Origin: Holophagales bacterium UBA5704
Lineage (GTDB): Bacteria; Acidobacteriota; Thermoanaerobaculia; Multivoradales; UBA5704
Direction: 5' to 3'
Assembly (NCBI GenBank): GCA_002420005.1
Contig: DIHE01000101.1
Location: 13,095-30,190 of the forward strand
DNA length: 17,096 bases
Shown here: positions 1 to 8,992 of the stretch, piece by piece
Position numbering within the stretch: the stretch's first letter is position 1
Layout of the letters: each line of letters opens with the position of its first letter
Program-made: the position numbers and the translations under genes
Notes under the pieces: generated by a model
What the model was told of the DNA's origin: nothing
Seen by the model: the letters and a program-made list of their open reading frames with translations, nothing else
Database searches by the model: none

Positions 1-1112
1 ACCAGCTTCTCGAACGGCAGGTCCTGATGGGCATAGGCGCCCTGCGCGGCGTCGCGGACGCGGCCGAGCAGGCCGCGCAGCGTGGGATCGCCGGATAGAT
101 CGGCGCGCAGCACCAGGGTGTTGGCGAAGAACCCGATGAGCCCTTCGATCTCGGGCCGCCGCCGGTTCGCCACCGGAGCCCCGACAGAGAGATCCTCCTC
201 GCCGGTCCACTGGCGCAGCACCACGTCGAGCGCGGCGAGCAGGACCATGAAAAGGGTCGCCTTCTCCTGCTGCGCCAGACGATGCAATGCCGCGGTGCGC
301 GCGGCCCCGATGCGCAGCGGGAAGCGGGCGCCGGCATAGGTCTGCACCGGCGGCCGGGGACGATCCACCGGCAGCTCCAGCACCGGCGGCGCCCCGGTCA
401 GGCACGTCCGCCACCAGGCGAGCGAGCGCTCCAGGCGTTCCCCCTGCAGCTCCTCCAGCTGCTGCTCGGCGAAGTCGGCGTACTGCAGGGGGAGCTCCGG
501 CAGCGGAGAGGGCCGGCCGGCGGCGAAGGCCTCGTACAGCACCGCCATCTCGCGCAGGAAGAGGGCGTTCGACCAGCCGTCCGAGATGATGTGGTGGAGA
601 CCGACCAGCAGGGCGTGCGCCGCGGCGCCGCGGCGCAGGAGGACGGTGCGCACCAGCGGCCCGCGCGCCAGGTCCATCGGGGTGCGCGCCGCCTGGAGGG
701 CCAGCCGCTCCTGCTCCACCGCGGCGCGGGACGCCGGCAGGGCCGCGAGGTCGATCAGCGGCAGCGGCCAGGCGACCGGCGGCGGCGCGATGACCTGGTA
801 CGGGACGCCGTTCTCCTCGCCGAAGGTGGTGCGCAGCGTCTCGTGGCGGCGGGCGATCTCGGCGAAGGCGCGGGCGAGCGTCGCCACCTCCAGAGGACCG
901 TCCAGCTCGGCCGCGGCGCTGATGTTGTAAAACGGATTTCCCGGTTCCAGGCGGTCGAGCACCCAGAGGCGGCTCTGGGCGAAGGAGAGGCGGGGCCGTT
1001 CGCGGCGGGAGGGGGGAGGGCTCGCCGCCGGCTCCAGGTGATCGGCGGCGAGCCCTCGCTGCCGCAGCTTCTGTGCCAACTGAAGCCGCTTCTCCGCGGA
1101 CAGCAGGCTCAC
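1..1112 (-). CDS. NRPS, N-terminal condensation domain (partial, runs off left edge)
   Basis: This is the start of a non-ribosomal peptide synthetase; 370 codons are visible and the frame is open at the window edge. After a short helical leader (residues 1-25) comes a condensation domain that forms the peptide bond between the upstream carrier-bound chain and the next aminoacyl carrier. The visible signatures are RLSFAQSRLWVLDRL (41-55), the canonical catalytic motif HHIISDGWS (173-181), GFFANTLVLR (327-336) and HQDLPFEKL near the edge. The style is that of an ordinary LCL domain. The GTG start at 1112 overlaps the TGA of the upstream hybrid synthase (GTGA). A GGGGAGG ribosome binding site lies 7 nt upstream of the GTG, inside the preceding gene, so translation is probably coupled. 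Whatever adenylation, carrier and release domains follow lie outside the window. The protein should accept the chain from the last carrier domain of the 2095-residue synthase. Confidence 0.95.
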   Translation of the reverse strand, partial: MSLLSAEKRLQLAQKLRQRGLAADHLEPAASPPPSRRERPRLSFAQSRLWVLDRLEPGNPFYNISAAAELDGPLEVATLARAFAEIARRHETLRTTFGEENGVPYQVIAPPPVAWPLPLIDLAALPASRAAVEQERLALQAARTPMDLARGPLVRTVLLRRGAAAHALLVGLHHIISDGWSNALFLREMAVLYEAFAAGRPSPLPELPLQYADFAEQQLEELQGERLERSLAWWRTCLTGAPPVLELPVDRPRPPVQTYAGARFPLRIGAARTAALHRLAQQEKATLFMVLLAALDVVLRQWTGEEDLSVGAPVANRRRPEIEGLIGFFANTLVLRADLSGDPTLRGLLGRVRDAAQGAYAHQDLPFEKL

Positions 1113-4100
1113 GAGGCATCCTCCCCGGCGAGCACCTCCAGCACCGCCTCGGCGATCGGTGCCACCTCCACCCCCGTCGCCGCGCCCAGCTCCTCCAGCC
1201 GCACCGCCAGCTCCTCCAGCGTGGGCGCCTCGAAGAGGGTGCGCAGCGGCACCTCCAGCGGGAAGAGGTCCTCGATCTGAGTGACCACGCGGGTCGCCGC
1301 CAGCGAATGCCCCCCGCGCTCGAAGAAGTTGTCCAACGCGCCGATCGCCGCGGGATCGGCGAGCCCGAGGACGCTCCGCCAGATCGCCGCCAGCACCTGC
1401 TCCACCGCGGTTCGCGGCGCCACGTGCTCGCGCTCCGGGGCTCCCTCCTCGGGCGCCGGCAGGGCCTTGCGGTCGAGCTTGCGATTCGGCGTCAACGGCA
1501 GAGCGTCCAGCACCACGAACGCCGCGGGCACCATGTATCCGGGCAGCCGGCCGCGCGCAAAGTCGCGCACCGCCTCCGCATCGAGCACCGCATCGGGGGC
1601 GGCGACCAGGTAGGCCACGATCCGCTTCGCTCCCGGCTTGTCCTCGCGGGCGAGGACGACCACCTCGCCCACCGCCGGGTGTTTGCGCAGGGCGCTCGCG
1701 ATCTCCCCCAGCTCGATGCGGAAACCGCGGATTTTCACCTGGTGGTCCATCCGCCCCAGCAGCTCCAGGACGCCGTCCTGCCGGTAGCGCGCGAGATCGC
1801 CGGTGCGATAGAGGCGGCGGCCCGGCTGCGTGGAGAACGGATCGGGGATGAACCGCTCCGCCGTGAAGTCGGCGCGGCCGAAATACCCCTGCCCCACCCC
1901 GACGCCGCCGAGCAGCAGCTCGCCCGCCACACCCACCGGGGTCGGGCCGCCGTCCGTCCCCACCACGTAGGCGAGCTGGTTCGCCATCGGCACGCCGTAC
2001 GGGATGCTCTTCCAGGCCGGATCGACCGCCTCGATCAGGAAGATCGTCGAGTCCATCGAGACCTCGGTGGCACCGCCCAGGCTCACCACCTGCGCACCGG
2101 GCACCAGGCGCCGCAGGCGATCCGGCAGGCTCACCGGGATCCAGTCGCCTCCCAGAAGGACCAGGCGCAGCGCCTGTGGCGCCGTCTCCGGCCGCGCCTC
2201 CAGGCGATCGACCAGCATCTCCAGCATCGCCGGCACGGAGTGCCAGACGGTCACCCGGTGGCGCTCCATCAGGCCGGCCCAGGAGGCCGGCTCCAGCAGC
2301 TCCTCCGGCCGCGGCAGCACGATCGTGCCGCCTCCGGCGAGGGTGCCGAGGACGTCGTAGGCCGACATGTCGAAGCTCAGCGAGGAGACGGCGAGCACCG
2401 CATCGCCCGCGCCGATCGCAAAGCGCCGGTTGAAGTCGGTGAAGTTGCTCACCCGGCCACGGTGGTCGAGCATCACTCCCTTGGGCCGGCCGGTCGAGCC
2501 GGAGGTGAAGATGACATAGACCAGATCCTCGGGCGTGACGCCGGTTCGGGGAGCGAACGGGCTCTTCTCGGCCCAGCCGTCCACCGGCACCCGGTCCAGG
2601 TCGAACCCGTCGAAGCGGCCGGCCAGGTGCTCCTGGGTGACCAGCAGGCGCAGATCCGCGGTCTCCAGCATCACCGCCAGGCGCTCCTGCGGATAGTCGG
2701 GATCGAGCGGCACGTAGGCGCAGCCCGCCTTGAGGACGGCGAGCAGGGCGATGGCGACCTCGGGTGCGCGCTCCAGGGAGACCCCCACCCGGCCGCCGCG
2801 CCCGGCGCCGCGGGCGGCCAGATGGTGCGCCAGGGCGTTCGCCCGCCGGTCCAGGTCCCCGTAGGTGAGGACCACACCGCCGCAGACCAGCGCCGGCGCC
2901 TCCGGGGCCGCGGCGGCGCGCTCCTCGAACAGCTCGTGCAGACAGGCCTCGGCCGGAAACTCCACCGCCGTGGCGTTCCAGGCCTCGACCGCCCGGCGCC
3001 TCTCCGCCTCCGAGAGCAGAGGGATCTCCAGGGGATGGCGCGAGGGATCGGCCACCGCGCGCTCCAGCAGGTTGCGGAAGTGGCCGAGCAGGCGGTCCAC
3101 GGTCGCGGCGTCGAACAGGTCGACGTTGTATTCCAGGTGACCGGTGAGCCCTCCCTCCGTCTCACCAAGATAGAGACAGAGGTCGAACTGGGCGCTCTCG
3201 CGGTCGATCCGCACACCCTCCGCCGTCAGGTCGCCGGACAGCTCGACGCGGGTCGGCGGGACGTTCAGGAAGACGAGCATCGCCTGCGCCAGCGGATTGC
3301 AGCTCGGATCGCGCTCCACCTCCAGGGCGTTGACCAACAGCTCGAACGGCAGGTCCTGGTGCGCGAAGGCGCCGAGCGTGCTCTCGCGGGTGGCGTCGAG
3401 CAGCGCGCCGAACGAGGCCGGAGCCCCCAGGTCCGCCCGTAGCAGGACGATGTTGATGAAGCAGCCGATCAGGCTCTCGGTCTCCACCCGGCTACGCCCG
3501 CCGGTCCCCGTCGCGACCACCAGGTCGTCCTGCCCGCTCGTCCGCCCGAGAAGGGTCTGGAAGGCGGCGAGGAGGACCATGAACAGCGTGGCGCCGTGCC
3601 CGGCGGCGAGGGCCTGCAGCGAGGCGGTCAACCCGGCCGGCGCGGTGAACCCTCGGGTGGCGCCGCGGAAGGTCTGCACCGCGGGCCGCGGGCGGTCGGT
3701 GGGCAGGGCGAGGAGCCGCGGCGCCCCCGCAAGGCGGTCGCGCCACCAGGCGACGTGGCGCTCCAGGACCTCGCCCTGCAACGTGGCGCGCTGCCACACC
3801 GCCCAGTCGCCGAACTGCACCGGCAACTCCGGCAGCGGCGACGGCAGGCCCTGCCGGAACGCCTCGTAGAGCACCGCCAGCTCGCGGACGAAGAGGCCCT
3901 GCGACCACTCGTCCCACAGGATGTGATGCATGGCGGTGACGAACAGGTGGTCCTCCGCGCCGTCCTCGGCGCCGAACGGCACCACCAGATGCCGCACCGG
4001 GGGACGGGCGGCGAGATCGAACGGTTCCTCCACGGCCCTCCATGCGGCCCGCAGCGCCTCCTCCATCCCCGCACACGCCGGCAGACGGCGGATCTCCACC

Positions 4101-7100
4101 GGCTCCGGCGGCCCGATGCGCTGCACCGGCTCGCCCTGCTCGAACGGGAAGGAGGTGCGCAGGAGCTCGTGGCGGCGGTGGATCTCGGAGAGCGCCGCGG
4201 CGAGCACGGCGAAGTCCGGCCGGCCGTGCAGGCGCAGGGCCATGGGGTTGTTGTAGGCCGCGTTCCCGGGCGCCAGGCGGTGGACGAACCAGAGCCGCTG
4301 CTGGGCGAAGGAGAGCGGCGCGCGATCCGCCTCCGGGCGCCGCGGCAGGGTGGTCTCCTGCGAGCCCGCGGCCGTTCCGGCGGCGGTGAGGAGGGGTGCC
4401 AAGCCCTGGATGGTCGGCGCCTCGAACAGCGCGGCGAGCGGGATCTCCACCCCGAACCGGGCGGTGATCCGCGCCAGGAGCTGGGTGGCCAGGAGCGAAT
4501 GGCCGCCGAGGTCGAAGAAGCTGTCGTGGGTGCCCACCGCGGCGAGGCCCAGAAGCTCCTGCCAGATCTCGGCGAGCGCCCGCTCCGGCTCACCCACCGG
4601 TGCCACGTAGGGCGTGGCGAGCCCCGGGCGGGCATGGAGGGTGGTGGTGACCTCGGTCGCCGGACGCGCCGCGTGCGCCGCACCGTCTCCTTCCACCCCT
4701 CCCTCGACCCAATACCGCCGCCGCTCGAACGGATAGGTGGGCAGCGCCACCCGCCGCCGCCGCTCTGCGCCGCGGAAGCCCGTCCAGTCCACCGGCACGC
4801 CGGCCAGCCACAACCGGCCGAGGGTGGAGAGGACGAAGGCCTGGTCCGGGCGCCGTTCCCAGGCGGAGCGCAGGGACGGCAGGGCGACGCGCCCGTCGCC
4901 GCCGATCTGCAAGGCGAGGCTGGACAGGCTCTGCCCCGGGCCGACCTCGAGCAGGACGCGGCCGGGATCGCGCAGCAGCTCGGCCGCCGCGGCGGCGAAG
5001 CGCACCGGGGAGAGCATCTGGCGCACCCAGTAGCGCGGGTCGGTGGCCTCCCCGGCGGTGATCCAGGTGCCGGTCAGATTGGAGAGGAACGGGATCTCCG
5101 GCGCCCGCAGCGCGACCCCGGCGAGCAACCGTTCCAGCGTGCCCGCCACCGGCTCCAGGAGCGGCGTGTGGAACGCATGCGCCGTGGCGAGCCGGCGCCC
5201 CGGTGTGCCGCGCTCCCGCAGCAGCACCTCCAGGGCATCCACCGCCGCCGCCGGGCCGGCCACTACGCAAAGCTCCGGCCCGCTGACCGCCGCGAGCGCA
5301 AGGTCTCCACCGAGGAGACCCGCGGTCGCGCTCTCCGGCAGGGGCACGGCGAGCATGCCTCCCGCCGGCAGCGCCTCGATCGCCTGCGCCCGCAGCGCCA
5401 CCACGCGCAACGCATCCTCCAGTGAGACGACGCCCGCCAGGCAGGCGGCCACGTACTCCCCCAGGCTGTAGCCGAGGAGCGCCCGCGGGACGATCCCCCA
5501 CTCCCGCCACAGCCGCGCCAGGGCCATCTCCACGGCGAACAGAGCGGGCTGGGCGACCGCCGTCTGCTGCAGCGGGCCGGCGGCCGTACCGCCGCGGCCG
5601 AGCATCGCCTTCAGGTCCACCCCGCCACCCTCCTCCCCACCGCCTTCCAGCGCCGCCGCGAGATCCACCCCGAGGGGCCGCAGGACAGCGGCGCAGCGAT
5701 CGATCTCGGCGCGAAAGACCGGCTCGGAGTCATAGAGGCCGCGGGCCATCCCCGGGTACTGCTCACCGAGACCGGGGAGGAGGAAGGCCACGGTGCGATC
5801 CGTGCGCTCCTCGTGCGCCTGCAGCAGGGCGGCGGGATCGCGCCCGGCCAGCGCGCGCCGCGCCTCCTCGGCATCACGGACCACCAGGGCGCGGCGCCAG
5901 GGCATCACCCGGCGGCCGGCCTGGAGGGTCCAGGCGACGTCCGGCAGCTTCTCTTCGGCGACGTCCGCGAGGTGCCCGGCGAGGCGATCCGTGGCCGCCT
6001 CCAGGGCGGCCGGCGTCTTCGCCGCCACGAGCAGGAGCTGCCAGGGGCGCGACGGCGCGGCGGGCTCCGGCTCCGGCGCCTCCTCCAGGACCACGTGCGC
6101 ATTCGTCCCTCCCAGGCCGAACGAGCTGACCGCGGCGCGGCGCGGGGCGCCCTCGGTCTCCCAGGGAGCCAGGCGGGTGTTGACGTAGAACGGGGTCTCG
6201 GGGAAGCCGATCGCCGGGTTGGGCGTCGCGCAATGCAGGCTCGGCGGGATCTCGCGGTGCTCCAGGGCGAGCACGGTCTTGATCAGCCCGGCGATGCCCG
6301 CGGCGGCGTCGAGATGCCCGATGTTCGTCTTGACCGAGCCCACCGCGCAGAACCCCTTGCGCGCCGTGGACGCGCGCCAGGCGCGGGTGAGCGCCGCGAT
6401 CTCGATCGGATCGCCCAGCGCCGTGCCGCTGCCGTGCGCCTCCACACAACCGATCGAGGCGGGATCGACCCGCGCCAGGGCGAGCGCCTCGGCGATCACC
6501 GCCGCCTGGCCCTCCACGCCCGGCGCCGCGAAGCCGACGCGCAGGGCGCCGTCGTTGTTCACCGCCGAGCCGCGGATCACCGCGCGGATCGGATCGCCGT
6601 CGGCGAGCGCATCCTCCAGCCGCTTCAGGACCACCACCCCCGCCCCGCTGCCCGGCACCGCGCCGGCCGCCGCGGCGTCGAACGCCCGGCAATGGCCGTC
6701 CGGCGCCAGGATTCCGCCGGGCAGATGGAAGTACCCCACCTGCGGCACCTTGAGCGACACCCCTCCGGCGAGGGCCATGTCGCACTCGCCGTTGAGCAGG
6801 CTCTGGCAGGCCAGGTGCACCGCCACCAGCGAGGTGGAGCACGCCGTCTGCACGCCGACGCTCGGGCCGCAGAGGCCCAGCTCGTAGCTCACCCGCGTGC
6901 AGAGAAAGTCCTTGTCGGTGCCGAGGAACCCCTGCACGCCCCCCGGCGCGTTGAGCAGCTCGTGGCGCGAGTAGACGTGGAAGAAGTAGTAGCTGTTCGC
7001 CGACGCGCCGCCGAACACGCCGACCGGCCCGGTGCAGCGCGCAGCGTCATACCCCGCCCCTTCGAGCGCCTCCCAGGCGCATTCCAGGAACAGCCGCTGC

Positions 7101-7396
7101 TGCGGATCGAGCAGCGAGGCCTCGCGCGCGCTGTAGCCGAAGAACGAAGCGTCGAACCGGTCGATCTCCTCGACCACACCGGCGGTGCGCACATAGTGCG
7201 GATCGGCGAGCGTTTCCGGCAGCACCCCCACCGCCCGCAGCTCCGCTTCGTCCAGGGTGGAGAGCGACTCCACACCGCGGCGCAGGTTGTCCCAGAATGC
7301 CGCGGCGTCGCGCGCTCCCGGAAAGCGTCCCGCCAGGGCGAGGACGGCGACGGCATTGCCATGGGTTTCGAGTGGCTCGGACGTGTCGTGGCTCAT
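1109..7396 (-). CDS. Hybrid PKS-NRPS: KS-AT-T-C-A-T
   Basis: A 2095-residue cytoplasmic megasynthase adds one malonate-derived unit and one amino acid. Ketosynthase, about 14-440: Cys186 in TACSTSL, His321 in EAHGSGT and His361 in NIGHLD, all intact. Acyltransferase, about 535-830: Ser644 in GYSLGEY, and HAFH at 740-743, a motif typical of malonyl-CoA selection. The post-AT linker ends PTYPFERRRYW. First carrier, about 935-1003: Ser967 in LGGHSLL, a peptidyl-carrier-like sequence. Condensation, about 1025-1460: HHILWDEWS at 1157-1165, with Glu in place of the usual Gly. Adenylation, about 1490-1985: FTSGSTGRPKG, LGGATE, YRTGDLARY and core Lys1973 in NRKLDRKAL; the pocket Asp appears to be Asp1676, which fits an alpha-amino acid. 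Second carrier, about 1993-2068: Ser2031 in RGGHSLAA. No KR, DH or ER domain is present, so the beta-keto group should persist unless reduced in trans. ATG overlaps the upstream stop (ATGA), with GAGGAA 6 nt before it. Confidence 0.96.
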   Translation of the reverse strand: MSHDTSEPLETHGNAVAVLALAGRFPGARDAAAFWDNLRRGVESLSTLDEAELRAVGVLPETLADPHYVRTAGVVEEIDRFDASFFGYSAREASLLDPQQRLFLECAWEALEGAGYDAARCTGPVGVFGGASANSYYFFHVYSRHELLNAPGGVQGFLGTDKDFLCTRVSYELGLCGPSVGVQTACSTSLVAVHLACQSLLNGECDMALAGGVSLKVPQVGYFHLPGGILAPDGHCRAFDAAAAGAVPGSGAGVVVLKRLEDALADGDPIRAVIRGSAVNNDGALRVGFAAPGVEGQAAVIAEALALARVDPASIGCVEAHGSGTALGDPIEIAALTRAWRASTARKGFCAVGSVKTNIGHLDAAAGIAGLIKTVLALEHREIPPSLHCATPNPAIGFPETPFYVNTRLAPWETEGAPRRAAVSSFGLGGTNAHVVLEEAPEPEPAAPSRPWQLLLVAAKTPAALEAATDRLAGHLADVAEEKLPDVAWTLQAGRRVMPWRRALVVRDAEEARRALAGRDPAALLQAHEERTDRTVAFLLPGLGEQYPGMARGLYDSEPVFRAEIDRCAAVLRPLGVDLAAALEGGGEEGGGVDLKAMLGRGGTAAGPLQQTAVAQPALFAVEMALARLWREWGIVPRALLGYSLGEYVAACLAGVVSLEDALRVVALRAQAIEALPAGGMLAVPLPESATAGLLGGDLALAAVSGPELCVVAGPAAAVDALEVLLRERGTPGRRLATAHAFHTPLLEPVAGTLERLLAGVALRAPEIPFLSNLTGTWITAGEATDPRYWVRQMLSPVRFAAAAAELLRDPGRVLLEVGPGQSLSSLALQIGGDGRVALPSLRSAWERRPDQAFVLSTLGRLWLAGVPVDWTGFRGAERRRRVALPTYPFERRRYWVEGGVEGDGAAHAARPATEVTTTLHARPGLATPYVAPVGEPERALAEIWQELLGLAAVGTHDSFFDLGGHSLLATQLLARITARFGVEIPLAALFEAPTIQGLAPLLTAAGTAAGSQETTLPRRPEADRAPLSFAQQRLWFVHRLAPGNAAYNNPMALRLHGRPDFAVLAAALSEIHRRHELLRTSFPFEQGEPVQRIGPPEPVEIRRLPACAGMEEALRAAWRAVEEPFDLAARPPVRHLVVPFGAEDGAEDHLFVTAMHHILWDEWSQGLFVRELAVLYEAFRQGLPSPLPELPVQFGDWAVWQRATLQGEVLERHVAWWRDRLAGAPRLLALPTDRPRPAVQTFRGATRGFTAPAGLTASLQALAAGHGATLFMVLLAAFQTLLGRTSGQDDLVVATGTGGRSRVETESLIGCFINIVLLRADLGAPASFGALLDATRESTLGAFAHQDLPFELLVNALEVERDPSCNPLAQAMLVFLNVPPTRVELSGDLTAEGVRIDRESAQFDLCLYLGETEGGLTGHLEYNVDLFDAATVDRLLGHFRNLLERAVADPSRHPLEIPLLSEAERRRAVEAWNATAVEFPAEACLHELFEERAAAAPEAPALVCGGVVLTYGDLDRRANALAHHLAARGAGRGGRVGVSLERAPEVAIALLAVLKAGCAYVPLDPDYPQERLAVMLETADLRLLVTQEHLAGRFDGFDLDRVPVDGWAEKSPFAPRTGVTPEDLVYVIFTSGSTGRPKGVMLDHRGRVSNFTDFNRRFAIGAGDAVLAVSSLSFDMSAYDVLGTLAGGGTIVLPRPEELLEPASWAGLMERHRVTVWHSVPAMLEMLVDRLEARPETAPQALRLVLLGGDWIPVSLPDRLRRLVPGAQVVSLGGATEVSMDSTIFLIEAVDPAWKSIPYGVPMANQLAYVVGTDGGPTPVGVAGELLLGGVGVGQGYFGRADFTAERFIPDPFSTQPGRRLYRTGDLARYRQDGVLELLGRMDHQVKIRGFRIELGEIASALRKHPAVGEVVVLAREDKPGAKRIVAYLVAAPDAVLDAEAVRDFARGRLPGYMVPAAFVVLDALPLTPNRKLDRKALPAPEEGAPEREHVAPRTAVEQVLAAIWRSVLGLADPAAIGALDNFFERGGHSLAATRVVTQIEDLFPLEVPLRTLFEAPTLEELAVRLEELGAATGVEVAPIAEAVLEVLAGEDAS

Positions 7397-8892
7397 GGAC
7401 GGTTCCTCGGGCTCGCTGCGCGCAGACGCTTCTGGCGATCGAGCAGGGCGCGGCGGGTGGCGGCGCGGTCGGAGCTGGATTCTGCATCCAGGAAAGAAAC
7501 GGCGGGATCGCCGGGCGCCGCGGCGCTGCGGCGCGCCGCCCCGAGCGACGCCGGCAGCGTCGCCACCGGCCGCGCCGGATCGGCCACCGCGGCGGCGATC
7601 AGGTCCGTATAGTCGGCCGCCAGGCGCTCGATGGTGGCGGCCTCGAACAGATCGGAGCTGTACTGGAACGTCGCAGCCACCCGGTCCCCCGCCGCGCCCA
7701 TCAGGAGCGACAGGTCGAACATCGCCGCCCGTCCGCCGAGCGGGAAGGGCGCGAGCTCCAGGCTCCCGGTGCGGAGGGTCGCGCCCGCCTGGCCGGTGAG
7801 CAGCCGGGAGACCCGCTCCTCTTCTCCGTCATAGAGCACGAAGAACACCTGGAAGAACGGGGCCACGCCGGCCTCCCGCGGCGGGCGCAGCCGCTCGACG
7901 AGAAGGGGGAACGGAAAGTCCTGCCAGGCCTCGGCCTCCGCCACCCGCTCGCGCACCCGCGCCAGCAGCTCGCGAAAGCCCGGCAGCCCGGAGAGCGAGG
8001 TGCGCACGACGACCGAGTTGACGAAGTATCCGACGACCTCGCGAAAACGGGACGACGGCCGCCCCGGCACCGGACAGCCGACCAGCACGTCGTCCTGGCC
8101 GCTGATCCGGAAGAGCAGCGCCTGGAACGCGGCGAGCAGCAGGGTGGCGAGCGTCACCCCCTCCGCCGCCGCGAGCGCCCGCGCGCCCCGCGTCAGCTCC
8201 TCCGGCAGGGCCACGGCCAGAGAGCCCCCGGCGAACGTCTGGCCGGCCGGCCGCGGGCGATCCGCCGGCAGCTCCAGCACCGGAGGCGCCCCCGCCAGCC
8301 GGTGCCGCCAGAGCTCCTCCAGCTCGGCGCCGCGAGGCCCGGCGAGCATCTCCGCCTGCCAGCGCGCAAACTCCTCGTAGGTGGCCGCCGGCGGCAGGAG
8401 CGCCGGCCGGCGGCCGGCCCGGATCGCGTCGTAGAGCACTCCCAGCTCATCCAGGAGGATGGCGAGCGACGAGAAATCGATCGAGAGGTGATGCAGCGAA
8501 GGGAGGGTGATCGTTTCTCCGTCCGGCCGGTGGAACAGGAAGAGGCGCACGGCCGGTGCGTCTTCGAGCCGGAACGGCCGGTGGGCCGCCTCGCCCAGGC
8601 CCCGGTCCAGCTCGGCCGCGCTCCAGCCGGAGGCGTCGATCTCGATCACCTCGACGGGAAGCTCCGCATGCACCCGCCCCACCGGCTGTCCTCCCGGCGC
8701 AGGGCAGGTGGTGCGCAGCACCGGGTGCCGCCCGGCCAGCGCCTGCCACGCCGCGCAGAACGCGGCCACGTCGAGCCCCTGCGTCCGCGCGGGCAGGCTG
8801 ACGTTGTACGCCGTCGCACCAGGGGCCAGCTTCTGGACGAACCAGAGGGCCCGCTGACCGAAGGAAAGCGGAATGTCCCGGATCTCAGCCAT
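7393..8892 (-). CDS. Stand-alone condensation-domain protein
   Basis: This 499-residue protein is essentially one NRPS condensation domain without adenylation or carrier domain. The domain starts almost at the N-terminus (IPLSFGQRALWFVQKLAPG, residues 7-25) and continues through VGYFVNSVVVRT (287-298) and QDFPFPLLVERL (324-335) to about residue 445. The catalytic motif is HHLSIDFSS (134-142). The second His and the Asp are kept, but Phe140 replaces the usual Gly. The last 50 or so residues are a low-complexity linker ending in a basic helix (AATRRALLDRQKRL), which could dock to the next protein. I chose ATG at 8892 because the family homology begins right after it; the same frame is open farther upstream to 9093 but that part is not protein-like. 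No good ribosome binding site precedes this ATG. Its TGA overlaps the hybrid synthase ATG, so the two are probably made together. It may pass or load the starter onto the ketosynthase, or act in trans. Confidence 0.9.
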   Translation of the reverse strand: MAEIRDIPLSFGQRALWFVQKLAPGATAYNVSLPARTQGLDVAAFCAAWQALAGRHPVLRTTCPAPGGQPVGRVHAELPVEVIEIDASGWSAAELDRGLGEAAHRPFRLEDAPAVRLFLFHRPDGETITLPSLHHLSIDFSSLAILLDELGVLYDAIRAGRRPALLPPAATYEEFARWQAEMLAGPRGAELEELWRHRLAGAPPVLELPADRPRPAGQTFAGGSLAVALPEELTRGARALAAAEGVTLATLLLAAFQALLFRISGQDDVLVGCPVPGRPSSRFREVVGYFVNSVVVRTSLSGLPGFRELLARVRERVAEAEAWQDFPFPLLVERLRPPREAGVAPFFQVFFVLYDGEEERVSRLLTGQAGATLRTGSLELAPFPLGGRAAMFDLSLLMGAAGDRVAATFQYSSDLFEAATIERLAADYTDLIAAAVADPARPVATLPASLGAARRSAAAPGDPAVSFLDAESSSDRAATRRALLDRQKRLRAASPRNRP

Positions 8893-8992
8893 CAAATCAA
8901 GAGATCGCCACCCGGAAGCCGGGAGCGACCACCCTCTACAAACAGGAGTGCTCGATCCGGTCTCTCGGGGGACGCAGCGGCGAGAGGATACC
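8893..8992 (-). other. Intergenic gap upstream of the condensation gene
   Basis: This is the only sizeable gap in the minus-strand run. It contains two small inverted repeats: a 6-bp pair CTCTCG/CGAGAG at 8962-8967 and 8981-8986 with a 13-nt loop, and CCCGG/CCGGG at 8911-8915 and 8919-8923. Neither is followed by a T-run on the minus strand, so neither looks like an intrinsic terminator. I see no convincing -35/-10 pair. A promoter for the biosynthetic genes could be here, but the sequence alone does not show one. Confidence 0.4.

Noticed and set aside
282..7612. Long plus-strand open frames opposite the PKS/NRPS genes (up to 789 codons, for example 1073-3442, 3596-5425 and 5813-7612)
   Set aside because: They are antisense shadows: Arg/Gly/Pro/Ala/His-rich translations without any domain, opposite frames with full NRPS/PKS motifs. 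Long stop-free antisense frames are expected in G+C-rich genes.
8962..8986. CTCTCG/CGAGAG inverted repeat as terminator after the dehydrogenase gene
   Set aside because: The stem is only 6 bp with a 13-nt loop and no T-run follows; not strong enough to call.
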